From Smittium culicis (lineage: Eukaryota; Kickxellomycota; Harpellomycetes; Harpellales; Legeriomycetaceae): 32,055 nucleotides of DNA. Positions 18,950 through 31,129 of the stretch are shown here, one piece after another; position 1 is the stretch's first letter; each line of letters begins with the position of its first letter. Made by a program: the position numbers and the translations under genes. The notes below the pieces were generated by a model, which searched no databases, had not been told where the DNA came from, and was given only the letters and a program-made list of their open reading frames with translations. The stretch covers positions 1 to 32,055 of the forward strand of contig LSSN01001141.1 in the NCBI GenBank assembly GCA_001970855.1, in the 5' to 3' direction.

Positions 18950-21058
18950 AAATTTTCACCTTGTGACTTTGTCTCTGCGCCCATCTCCCGTCCACTTGGT
19001 TCAGTAATATTTACAATCCCCTCAAAACCACCATCTTTTTTTTTTTTTTTTTTGAAAAAAAAACACTAAGAAATAATCTGTTCTATCCACTTTTATAAAA
19101 GTATATATATATCTAAACATGTTTTATCCTACTAAAAATAATTTGACTAATAACTTTATATTCATCCTTTTATCAATAAAATATAATCATATTCAAGTAA
19201 TTTAACTTGCTCTTTTTTTTTTTCTCTTTTATTATATCAGCGAAAATTAAATTTCTATATAAATCAATCTAAATCTTTATATAAGTTTATTAGGCAAAAA
19301 TTTAATACAATAACGAATACGCATAACTAAAAAAATTCAAAACAGTATAAAGTATATACAATCTCTTTTACACAATAGCGCCAATAAATTTAATTACAAC
19401 AAATGTACTTTCCCAAACATATATGTGATTTATCACATCAAAAGATTTCTTAACTATATTTAATATTTCATATCTCCACCACCTCACTCTCTAGAAATAT
19501 TAGAAACCCAATAATATTAATATATATATATATTGCAATATACCGAATATCTATATACCAAATAAAAATGAATTAATAATCTTATAAAATCTTAAATGCT
19601 TGTGCAAATAATTTGTTTATTCGATTAAATTCAGCTTTAAAAAAAAAGTTTATTTCTCGCATTTGTAACGAAAGTAGTGCTTTAGTCTAATTAATACAAA
19701 ACCTTTGTCACTGTTTAGAATAGTGACTTTTAAAGTTAGGTATAATAAGCTTATTGAGAAATATATCAGTTAGAAAATAAGTGGATAAAGTCTAGAGTAG
19801 GTATGCGAATTGTTGTTGAACTGCATAATCTTGGATGGAAAGGATTATTCTGTATTTGCATATTTAAATATAAAAACTATAGCATGAATGAGGAACAATA
19901 TTCATTGTTGAATGGGATGCGAGAGATAAGACAATGGTAATAATTGTGTTCCATGTGGGAAAATAGCAATATGCGATAAGGGATTATGAAAGCCTTTAAA
20001 TATATTTTAAATAAAAATGCCTATTTTAAACATAGAAATATTAATTCTTAGCGTTTTATGATTGGATACTTCCAGATATCGGTAAATTTCACAAACATTC
20101 CAACCCGCCTATTATTTTTTTGTTTTCTGTCAATTAAAAATACAAGAAATTCTCAATTAAAATTATAAACTGACTTGATCTTGTTATCAAACTCGCAAGA
20201 ATTACTAACTCATATCCAAATAATAAAATCATAAATAAAAAATGATACCTATGCACAACTCATGAAGTTTAACAATCAAGAATAAATCTCCACGACTCGT
20301 AAACAAATTCTCCCAACAATAAATACCCGAGCACCTATGAAAATTATTTATAGGGTAAATAGTTAAGAAACCCAGGATTCTCCTTCAATAATAAAATGTA
20401 TAATAATACTCCTAAATGTGGTATAACTAAGACTCTCGATAACTATATCTACCACTTAAAAAGGGATTATAGGTGGTAAATATATTATTTAATATTTGAA
20501 ATGATTACATAACTTTATTTAATCTGTAGAGATTTCTTTGGAATTTAAATTCCATAATTATAAATCTAGACGCTTATCTGGACCAAGAAAAGTCAAATAG
20601 AAGATAAGATTGAAGCAATAAATAAATCCTATAAACTCCATATCTATCCCATCACTTTTCTACGATATCGATAATTTCATATATGTTACACATTTATTTA
20701 AGCAAAAAAAAATTAATAAAAATATGGTCTAATTAGCTTGCCTTAAATTTGAGTAAAAAAATTTTTCATGGTGTCTCAAATTTAATTTTCAATCAATAAT
20801 TCCACAAAATATAACCAGCCCCACCCTCCCCCGAACATAGTTATTGTTGAAATTTTGAACAAAAAAACCCCCAAAAATAAAAAACCGAGTAAATCAAACC
20901 TTTAAAAAAAACATACAAACACAACAAAACACAAAAATCAAGAAAAAAAAGTCTAAATCCTAATTTTGATGTAGCCTGAATATCATTGATAGGATTATAA
21001 ATTCATAGAATCTATATCAATTTCTGAATTATATTAATTCAAATCACATGTCATAATA
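18950..21058. other. AT-rich spacer between the CBS/PB1 gene and the Tc1 element
   Basis: There is no supported gene. It holds a long T-run followed by an A-run (about 19037-19064), a possible AATAAA at 19175, a GTCACT...AGTGAC hairpin near 19710, and a C-rich patch near 20819-20834. A 60-codon stop-free stretch ending at TAA about 19940 is too short to call. Confidence 0.45.
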
Positions 21059-21168
21059 CAGGTTTTTGCAATAGAATTTCTAAAAGTTTTAATAAATTTT
21101 AGATATCGCGCAAGCAATTTCTAAAATACTTTTTTCGTTGCGCGATGGAAAATTTTTTTTCCGAATTA
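21059..21168 (+). repeat. Left terminal inverted repeat of the Tc1-like element
   Basis: Read in reverse complement it matches 23386-23493 over nearly its whole length, with scattered substitutions and a 2-base gap. Shared blocks include TAATTCGG plus an A-run, CCATCG, AAATTGCTTGC, ACTTTTAGAAAT and TTGCAAAA. It also contains its own 9-base palindrome, ATCGCGCAA (21105) and TTGCGCGAT (21138), possibly a transposase binding feature. Confidence 0.9.
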
Positions 21169-21564
21169 GATAACATAACCCTATATCAATTCTAATTGTA
21201 TATACCAAAATTATTCAATGTATCAACTGGTTTTCTACAAGCCCCAAAGTTGGTTCTAATCAACTAGAATAATTTTCTAATATATGACTAAGCTCTGAAA
21301 GAATGATAAAATTAAAAAAGTTAATTTTTAATAATTTTGAAATATATAGTATAATTCATATTGAAAAAAATTTTATAATTAAATTCACAATAAAATTGAA
21401 AATAGATTTTATTTAAATATCGATACTTCTGAAATAATTTTAAAATTCGTTATATTTGGTATAATTATTATTTACTCTTCATTAAATTTTAATATATAGT
21501 ATTCAAAAAAGTAAACAATTTAAATTTAAAATTTTTATTGATTAAAGAATTATTTATAAAAAAA

Positions 21565-22560
21565 ATGAAATATAAACCCACTAGAAATAAAGACAGAAAT
21601 AGAATTATCAATAGCTACATCAGAGGAAAATCTGCCAAGAAAATCACAAATTAACTAAAAATTAAATTGTGTACTGATTGTGAAATTGTAAATTTTTATC
21701 AAAAAAAATCAAGAATTGATTCAATTCCAATAGATGGAATGGAATATTGAAAAAGAAATTAGCCAATGAAATTGAAAATTATTAGATAAATTTTCTCGAC
21801 GTTGACTGCACAGTAAGTCTATCTTATTTACAAGAAAAAATCACAAATGAATCCGAGGTAAATCTATCTAAATCTACTATTCGAAGATGCTGTAGCTGAT
21901 TTTTCTAAAATATTAAAAAAAATTGTAAATCTATCCTGAAAGAAGAAATGACCAAGAAAATTATGAAAAAGATTTTCTATAATACACTACATATAGTGAA
22001 GAACAATCTTTTTTATTTATGAATTATAACTTTCTGTTTTTTTGGGAAATATGTATGGAAGATCTAAAAGGGAAACTTTTGTTAAAATTTCCAATAGAAT
22101 AATATCCAAAAACATATCAACATGTACTATTAATAAAAATGACTATAATTTTTTAAAAAAAGAATCAATGTTTATAGATCGGATTTTTTTTAGGATATAT
22201 CAAAGAAATTTATTTCAAGTCTAAACAGTAAATGCATAATTCTAGGTTTATTCGTAATTAAAATTTTTGCATTTCAAAAGACTCTTACAGTGAGAAAAAA
22301 TATAGAAAATCCAAGTTATTTACTGCTTATTTGCCTCAAAATTTACCATTTCTAAATCCCATAGGTAATTCTTTATAAAAGTAAAAAAATATATTAGGTA
22401 TTCAAGACCTGAAGATGAACCAGATCTTATTGAGAAAATATGATTAGGGTTTGAAAGCGTTAAAAATGAAAATAACCCCGTATATTATAGAAATGTGATT
22501 ATAAATCTATTATCGTCAAATATAAGAGTGATTACGGAGCAGTAGTATTCATAATTGATT
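21565..22560 (+). pseudogene. Tc1/mariner transposase remnant
   Basis: A helix-turn-helix-like start is visible from the ATG at 21565 (RNRIINSYIRGKSAKKIT, then a stop). A second-helix region follows (DKFSRRLHCTVSLSYLQEK and LSKSTIRRCC, about 21795-21890). The DDE C-terminal signature reads AYLPQNLPFLNPIG at 22325-22366. Family members have Glu in the last position shown (NPIE), so the third catalytic acid has become Gly. The first Asp region (IVKNNLFYL, where a DE pair is expected) also lacks acidic residues. Frameshifts and stops occur throughout. The open stretch 22042-22224 is an interior fragment. Confidence 0.82.
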
Positions 22561-23385
22561 TAATATTAGTGTATTAATTTTTTTTGTTTCTTTTATATTA
22601 AATTTTAAATGCTGATTACTATTTCAATAAAAAAAATTTTTTTTAATGATTAAAATCATTTAATTTATTTTTACTTTACATTAAATTAAATTAACGAATA
22701 AATCGAAAATTAATAGTGTTAATTAAAATTTAAAATATTTGAAAAGAATTTAAAACTATTATAAAAATATATAATAACTTAAAAAATATGTTGTAATTTA
22801 GTAATAGAAAAAATATAAGCGTAGGGTTTTTTTCGTAGTTGATGTTATGGTCGATGCTTTTGGTGTTGGTTTTATTTTTAGTTTTTCTGCTTTCATGATC
22901 GAAAGAAAATATTATAAATATATATTGTTAAAATATTCAAGCACTTTTAATTATTAAATAATAGATAATAAACGAATCATATTTTTATAAAAGTTTTATT
23001 TTAATTTTCATTGCGTGAAAAATTTACTAAAATGTAAAAGTAGATCAATAATAAGAATATAGACTGAAATATAAATGAATAAGTGAGAAAAGCGTGGCAA
23101 AGCAAAAATATTAGGATATGAAAAGAAAGGGTAAAGAAATAATCGAAAAAGAGATAGAAAATGAAAATGAAAAAAACAGGTTTGGCTATAGAAGGGGGAA
23201 AATAAGACTTTAATTAATTCAAATCTCGAATTTTTTTGATAAATTAAATGGCTATAATAGTCAAAAACGAGAGTTTGAATTGAATTTGGAGCTTTTAGAA
23301 TACTGTATAATCCAATTAGAATCAAATTTGTAACATGTAAAAAATCAATTAATACTTAACGAATATAATTTTTGTTTTACTTATG

Positions 23386-23493
23386 TAATTCGGAAAAAAA
23401 ATTCCATCGTGCCACGAAAAAAAAAATTTTATAAATTGCTTGCATGGATCTAAAATTGATGAAAACTTTTAGAAATACGGTTGCAAAACCCTG
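23386..23493 (-). repeat. Right terminal inverted repeat of the Tc1-like element
   Basis: This is the inverted partner of 21059-21168. It ends in CCCTG and is followed by the TA duplication. It has lost the GC-rich palindrome present in the left copy. Confidence 0.9.
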
Positions 23494-26400
23494 TAAAAAA
23501 AATATGGAAATTATTCAATAATCATTTTTTTATATTTTATAAAATGAATAAATAAATTAGCACAGAAAAGATCATCAGGAGAATACCCAAAAGTCTATTT
23601 TTCGCTATTTTATATCGTGACGTTTTTATATATTTAATTCTATTTATTAATTGTTCATTTATAGTAGTTAAACTCAATTTTTAATTTTTTTGCTAATTGT
23701 TAGCGTATATATGTGGAAGTGTAGAACCTGTCAAAGAATTATGTTTACTAAATAATTCTATGTTTTTTTTCTTATAGTATTTTCTGAAAATAATTTTTTA
23801 AAATATAACACTATTGAGTATTATAATGGCGCTAAACTAAAATTAATAGTTTAATGAATCACATTGATGAATTTCATAACAAAATTAAATATATAATAAA
23901 AACTATAAAAAAATTATTATATCAAAAGTCGGCAAAAAACCTAAAAAATATAAAAACAGCGACTTAAAAACATGATAATCACTATTAATGAACTGGAAAA
24001 GCTATAGGAAAAAAATCGAAACAAGGCTAAACAAATTTATTTAGCATTTAATTTAAATTATTTACTTTTTTTTTTGTCAACTACTATTAGTAAATAAATC
24101 TCATTTCATAAATAAATAAGTCTTAAATAAAAAATTAATATATAATTATTTTTATAATGAATAGAAACAAATCAATAAAAAAATAACTTACAATATCAAC
24201 ATGGGACCTATGATAAAATTCTAATTAGAACTGAAGAATTCGGTATCAGTATCTAGCTCTTATACATATATCGATATCAGCTTTTATTAGAGAGTATAAA
24301 TGTTTTTCTTACAAAAAAATAACTAAAAATCTAGTATATTATATACTATAAAATCCCTAAAAGTTTATTCAATCACATTTTTGTTTTTTTTTTTTGGATA
24401 ATAAATTTTTATAGGTACTTTTACTTAATTTTATAAGTTAAAATTGAATTTTAACATCTTTTAAGACATAATAAGTAATTTATTGCTTGATAAAAATTTT
24501 TAGCTTTATAATTTGGAAACCTTTCACTTTAATAGAATTTTACTGGGAGAAAAAAAGAAATAATAATACGAAATAAGCATAATGTAAATAAAACTTCAAT
24601 GCCTTTAATAAACTATTATCTATGTACTAGTCAGAATATCGATCAAAATATATAATATGATATGTAGCATGCGAACTGAGCTCCGAATCAGAACTCTAGA
24701 ACTGAAGAGCTATCCTCAATATCAGATTATTCCATTTATATTACAGAAAAAGATAGTCTCAACCACTTTTCCATATTCAAAATAAAATGAGATATATAAA
24801 TGAGATAGTATCTTGTTTTTTAAAAAACCTCATAGCTTTGATATTTAAAAATAATCAACGTAATAAATGTAGTTTAAAAATTTAAAATTATTTATATCAA
24901 TCTAAAATATGCTTATTTATTAATATAATTATAATAAATAGTATTTAATTTATATAATACGTGAAAAAAATTGTTTTAATACAATGTATATTAATTTTCA
25001 AATAAGCAATATATTTTAAAATTTTTCGAATACATTTTCAAAATTTACATTCTTATTTTAAAAAATTTAAAAAATTCGATAACTATAAAAATATCCTGGC
25101 ACTGCTTATCGGTTTTAGCATTTTTTTTATTTTAAAATATATTCTATATATTTCTATAGCTATTATATTTTTTTATCGTTAATTTTTAATACCAATCAAA
25201 TTGTAATGTAAAATAAATCCATATCAATTAAAATCAGCGAAGAGCTAAATAAATTAATAATAGGGGACTTTGCATATTTATTAAATACTTTTTTAACTAT
25301 TTGATGCGCTTTTTATTTATTTCTGAAGAAATTTTCGCGCTAAAATGTAAAGTTAAGAGCTTAAATAATTTAGAATACATATAAATTCATCTAGTGTAAA
25401 CTTAATTAAGAAATTATGCTGAAATTTCTATTACAGAGATATTTTCAACTATTTACGATAATTAATAATACCCGTTAATTCCTTAAAAAATGTATTATTC
25501 TTTCAAAAAAATTTCTAATTTTATTAATTTATTAATTATTTATGTGAATTTATTCATTAAATTTAATTATTTTTAATGATAATTGACGATGCTTTAATAA
25601 TAAATCTAAAATATTTGATCTGATTAGTACAAATTAAAGCAAAAATTATATTTAACAAGGATTATATTATGGAGGCGCATTCTATTTAATGTACAATTAC
25701 AATCCTTATATCATAAAATGTGTATTAAGAGTTTTATATTATGTTATATTTATTTATTTAGCTATTTTTTATTATATTATAGAATACTTAAAACGTGTGA
25801 AGTTATCTATAAATACCGAAAAAGGTACAAGTTAAGAAAGGGTTCAAAAAAAATTAATAGTTTTTTTCTTTTGGTTTTAATAAATTCATAGAAAAATAAA
25901 AAAAATTATAAAAATTAATTAAAAACATATTTTTAATAATTATTCTTCTTTCAGATATCTATTTTTCATCAAAAGATTTAATTTATCATAATTAATATGG
26001 AATTTTACTTTATTCAAAGATTTTAAACTATTATTATAAAATTATTTTTAATTAGGGAAATAAAATTGTTTCGCCTACGAATTATGTAAAAAATGTGAGA
26101 GTTTTTTTATAGTATATTATAGTAAGTAAAGTAAATTAAACTGATTTTGATATATAATCATTAGCTACAATATTATTTTTCCAACTATAGGTCATATTAT
26201 TAATATTAAATGATAATTTACATACTTTATTATTAACATTAATAATATTTTTTAATTTTCTCTTATATTTAGAAATACATACATCTATAACTGATTTTTT
26301 AATAGGTAAGTTTTACTATTATTTACTTTCTAAATAATCTAACTAATTATGAATTCAAAATATGATATCTGATAAATATAAGCTTCTAGTAAAAGGTGTT

Positions 26401-26800
26401 TAATTGAGATATAAACCAATAATAAATTTATATTATTATTCAATCACATTCATTATATCTCTATTAAATAAGCTATTAAAAAAAAATCGACCCATAATTT
26501 TCAAATCACATCAGAGAATAAATTTTTGACCATCTATGAATTTAATACGTTAAAAATAGCTATTAAAACTTATATTCAATATTTATATTCTTAAACAGAT
26601 TCTAATAGCATAGTATAAACCTATTAATAGAACATTATTTATGTTCCTAATTTATTAAATCGAAGTAACCAATATTATATAATAAGATTGTAACTATTCA
26701 TATATGACATCTGTTCAATTACCAATCATTAACAACATAATGTAGTTTTAGTCAAGATGAAAATCTCGAAGGTGATAAAAATTTTATCTTTTATTAAAAA

Positions 26801-26963
26801 ATTAAAATTAGGTTGAGTTTTATGAAATTTTCTTTAATTTTTTAACCCATAATTAAAATTAGGTTGAGTTTTATGAAATTTTCTTTAATTTTTTAACCCA
26901 TAATTAAAATTAGGTTGAGTTTTATGAAATTTTCTTTAATTTTTTAACCCATAATTAAAATTA
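26801..26963. repeat. 51-bp minisatellite, 3.2 identical copies
   Basis: Three exact 51-base units (26801-26851, 26852-26902, 26903-26953) are followed by 10 bases of a fourth. The units contain ATTAAAATTAGGTTGAG and TTTTTTAACCCAT. The identity of the copies implies recent duplication or ongoing homogenisation. The left edge with the first unit can form a perfect 13-base stem (26794-26806 with 26833-26845). Confidence 0.97.
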
Positions 26964-29544
26964 GTTATTAATATAATGAAATTAAAAGAATCATCGTAAC
27001 GTGATTAATAAATTATTTTTTTTAGTTTATTTTATTATTTTTATTTTTTATGTGTTAAATGTTTTGTAAATAAAAATAATTATTTTTTATCGAAAAAAAG
27101 GCGATATTCAACTCTACACAAAATTGAGTGTATTTACACCCAATTAAAAATCGTAGAATATAAAATTCTATAAATATGTTATTAACTAAAGCGTTTATTA
27201 AATAATCACAATTACTGTTTAATAAGTAAAAATTGTAAATAAAAAAGCTAACTAGTAATAATTAAACAAATCTCATTCAAACACATCTTACTTTCATGAT
27301 ACTGCGATTTGTTACTGTTATTCCTGAGTTTGAATCTCTATATTTATGGAGATAATTAATTATTTATTTATTTTGGTAATTTTATTTAGATAGAAAAAAG
27401 AAATTTTTACAAATTAAAAAGGTTATAAAATATAAAATATAAAACATTTGTAATAGATAGACAAAAAGGTGAATAACACGCTTTTTTAAGATCTCATTGA
27501 AATATAGTAAAATTGAAAACAGTAATGAATAATTTTAAAGTAAATATATTATGTGTAATCTTTTTTGGGTAGCGAAAATTACACTAAATGTTAACTTAGT
27601 TTAATGGTTTAGTAATTTTTCATCGTAAAACAGGAATATAATTTTTGCAGAATTTATTATGTCGATATTTACGTAACCCTTTACTATTAAAAATTCTATT
27701 ACATTCCGGATATTAACTGTGTATATTTATAAAAAAATATAATAGAGTACAAGTATAAAAACAATTATTTGATTTTTAACAAAAAATTAGATATTATTTG
27801 TATATTTTCGATTCTTATGTATCCAAGATATCTTATATCAATAATTAATGAAATAGCAAAAAAAATCTAATAGTTCAATTTAATATGAATATTTTTTTAT
27901 TAACTTTAAAATTTGGCTTAATGAATGATATTTAGCTATATATATTATTATTAAATAAAGTGATATAAATCCAGAAATATTAATAATAAAAAAACTATTT
28001 TAAAGAAAAAAAAATTCGTCATTCCTATTGAAAGAATAAATATAAATAATTGGTTTATAAAAGTTTTTACGAAATAGGTTTGAATTTAATCTAATAATCC
28101 AGTTGTATTATTTAAAATTTAACTAGGAAAGAAAATATATAATAATAATAATCTAATCCTAACTAATTTGATCAATAAAAGCCCGAATCGGAAATTAAGG
28201 AATTTCAGGAAATCAGGAAATCAGGAGGAGCTCTACTTAGGGAAATTATTGTTCTTTAAATAATTTTTTCTTTTATTTTTTTAACTAGTTGTAATTTTTT
28301 AAGCAAATTTTAATTTTTTTGTCCATAATTTACTATTTAAAAATTTCTGTAAAGGGTGGTATTATAAAAAATTCTTAAAAATAACTATGCTTTAAATACT
28401 GTGCGAGGTTTTAATATGTGTTAATGTATTTAAAACAATTAGATTTCAAAAGGGGATTTTTAAAACGAGTCAAACTATTTATTATGAAATATTAATCGAA
28501 AAATATGCCACGATTTCAGTTATTGGAATTTTACAGACTATTTATAATATTTGTCAAAATTCTTACACTTTTTTTAAATGGAAATTTTATCCAAAACTTT
28601 CCTCATGATAATTAATTAAAAAAATTAGTTAATTTTATTTCTCTTAATTGATTTTATTTCTATTATTAATCCAATGACGATTAAGGATTAGGGAAATCAT
28701 TGTATTTTTTAATATTATTGAATATTTTTTCAACAATATCTTTGCCTTAACTAGGTCATGACTTTCTTAATTTAAATATTGATAGTTTAAATCTGAATAT
28801 GAGGAAATGATATTAATCAATAATTTCCTCAATTACATCTATTCTGTAAATATTTTTTAATTTTCTTTATATATGTTTAAATCTTATTTTCTGTTAATTT
28901 TATTTATTCTATTTTTAGACTGAGTATAATTAGACACAGTCACTGAAATCAAAGTAGAAATTTAGTATTTAATCTCTTTAAATAAATATTATATATCATC
29001 AACGATCTTTCTGCCACTCAAATTAGGCGAAAAAAATATATAAAGCAAAAACAATCAATATATGCAACATATAGCGCAGTTTTTTATCAATATCTAATAT
29101 TTTGTTTTAAATTAATTAGAAATAAATAAATTTATAATTTAATTTGTGATTACTAAGAATATATCGAAAAAGTGAAAAAAAATTGTGATATGTCTCTTTT
29201 TTAAGTAATATAATAAATATGTAAAATAATATAATGTATTCCAAATAAGATTTTTTTTAATTTTGTCTATTAGCAGAAATTTTGAAATTTATATTGAAAA
29301 TTAAAAAAAAATTTTAAGGTTTTTTATTTATTTATTTAATCAATATTTGTATGTAGATTCTGTTTAATTATATATCAGAAAATCTGCTTTAAGAATATAA
29401 TTTTTAAAATTAAAATGAAAAGGTTAGTTCATGGAATTTTATTCTTAAAATTATATACACTTTTTTCACGACAGAAAAAAATTTTTACTGCAATTTGAAT
29501 ACTTGGATTCGCTTTTTGAATGATTAATATATTGATTATTTGAT

Positions 29545-29560
29545 CCCCCCTCCCCTCCCC
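29545..29560. other. C-tract cluster
   Basis: CCCCCC-T-CCCC-T-CCCC stands alone in A/T-rich DNA; on the minus strand it gives three G-tracts. Similar clusters occur near 5816 and 20819. Three tracts are one short of a simple intramolecular quadruplex. Confidence 0.5.
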
Positions 29561-30288
29561 TTATCTTATTTTATTTTGTAAATGGTTTTTAGTATTAATT
29601 TTGATATACAATAAAGATATTCATAATGTTTAGAAAAATGAATCACATTCCCTTTTACAGGCACATTATTATAGAGTATGTCTATCTTATCGTTTATTTA
29701 TTCCATTAAATAATATTAAAAATATTATTTGTATTAAATTATTTTGATAATTTACTATTATTTATTACTGTAGCAAAATTTTATATTTTTTAAATATCAT
29801 AAGTTTTTTTTAATAGTAATTAAATAAATTTGCGATAGCTATTGTTTTTGAAACTAATATTTTTTTTAAATTTAAAATAATGAGTTTAATAATTATAATT
29901 TTGCACGAATACTAGTTTAAATATTATTTAATTTACATTTTTATATGATAATCCAAATTAATTTGTAAAACTAAATAAAATATGTATTTATCCAATAAAA
30001 TTTAGTCAAATTTGACATAAAAAAGAATTTTTTTTTAGTCTTAAAATCCGAATTTTCTTTAAAGAATTTTTCCCGTTTATTAATTCCATGAATCCTTTCT
30101 ATCTTTTATTTTGCTTTGGGGTACTTTCATTCTTTTTAATTGAATAAAGCTTAGGAATAAATATTATATTTAATTATATTTAAATCAAACCAAAAATAAT
30201 GTAAAAAGAACTGCAGACTGAAAATTTAGAAAAGGCAACTTTTTCTTAAGCTTTTTATTTTTCTCCAGGGTTAACTAATTATCTGATC

Positions 30289-31120
30289 TTGAACAGATTC
30301 TTCTTTCAAAGGAAAAGTCTGCTCAACCATATGCGCCACAAACCTCAATAGATCAAGAGGATTTTATGGATATACAGGGAGGGGAGCACACTTTTCAACT
30401 AGATAACTGCGAATAATTGCTGAATGAATACCCCAAAGTGATTTTAAAATTTATCAAAAGATTCTTGAAGCGAATCCCTCTATCATATTGGGCTTATTCA
30501 TATCACAGATCAATACTTTGCATAATTTGCTGTTTATTTTTTCTATACTGAGAACCGAATGGATTGAATATACCCAATTTCAGCAAATAATATCGAAATT
30601 TCTATGCAGTTTATGAAAGTTGACACATATTTGGGATATTTTTAGTACAATTTTCCCGATATTACTCTTTAAATGGACTAATTCGTTCAAAAAATACTTT
30701 AAAAAGATCTGGTTCAAGATAGCAATGAATAAATTAAATTTTCAACCCTACTCAGAATATTACTAACTGATTTTTCAACACATCTTGTTCAATTTAGAAC
30801 AGAAATTATGTTCAAAAGTGTTAGAACGAAGTCTAAGGCAACTAAAATGTCAATTGAAGGTAATATTACTCTCATTGATTCTAAAACTCTGGTTGAACAA
30901 GTTAACCTATTACAGGCAGTTAATTAACCAGTCCAGAACACTAGATTGAACAAAAGAAAGTCTTATGAACGTACGGAATTCTTAAAACAGTAATTATTTT
31001 TATAGCCCACGTATTCAGGTCATAATTAAGAGCCAAAATCCCGATATCAAGAACCTGAACTCGATAAATCTAACTATAAAAACTCTGGCGCTCGTCAATT
31101 TTCCCCGAAGAGCAGGGGAT
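30289..31120 (+). pseudogene. Gag-like remnant of the DIRS-like element
   Basis: Stop-interrupted readings include SAQPYAPQTSIDQEDFM (about 30316-30366) and TEIMFKSVRTKSKATKMSIEG (about 30802-30860). They also include LIDSKTLVEQVNLLQAVN and LNKRKSYERTEFLKQ, followed by a hydrophilic tail. The style and position before the RT fit a retroelement gag, but no zinc knuckle is visible and the assignment is by context. Confidence 0.5.
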
Positions 31121-31129
31121 AAAAACAGT

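Larger units (their letters stand above)
21059..23493. mobile_element. Decayed Tc1/mariner-type DNA transposon with long TIRs and TA duplication
   Basis: The element is bounded by inverted repeats of about 110 bases. The left end, CAGGTTTTTGCAA at 21059, is mirrored by TTGCAAAACCCTG ending at 23493. Each end is flanked by TA (21057-21058 and 23494-23495), the Tc1/mariner target duplication. A degraded transposase lies inside on the plus strand. The length of about 2.4 kb is at the long end for the superfamily; about 800 bases after the transposase have no assigned role. The element cannot be autonomous. Confidence 0.88.
23494..30249. other. Gene-free, extremely AT-rich region
   Basis: Over about 6.7 kb I find no supported gene, tRNA or transposon core. 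The only clear structures are the minisatellite at 26801-26963 and a C-rich patch at 29545-29560. Stops are dense in all frames. Confidence 0.6.

Noticed and set aside
19760..19940. 60-codon stop-free stretch containing MRIVVELHNLGWKG
   Set aside because: Too short, no homology and no splice partners seen.
23008..23325. Minus-strand Phe/Leu-rich open stretch of 105 codons
   Set aside because: It is the complement of an A/G-rich plus strand inside the Tc1 element; the hydrophobic composition is a by-product.
27325..27350. B-box-like GAGTTTGAATCTC
   Set aside because: No upstream A-box, D arm or acceptor stem fits.
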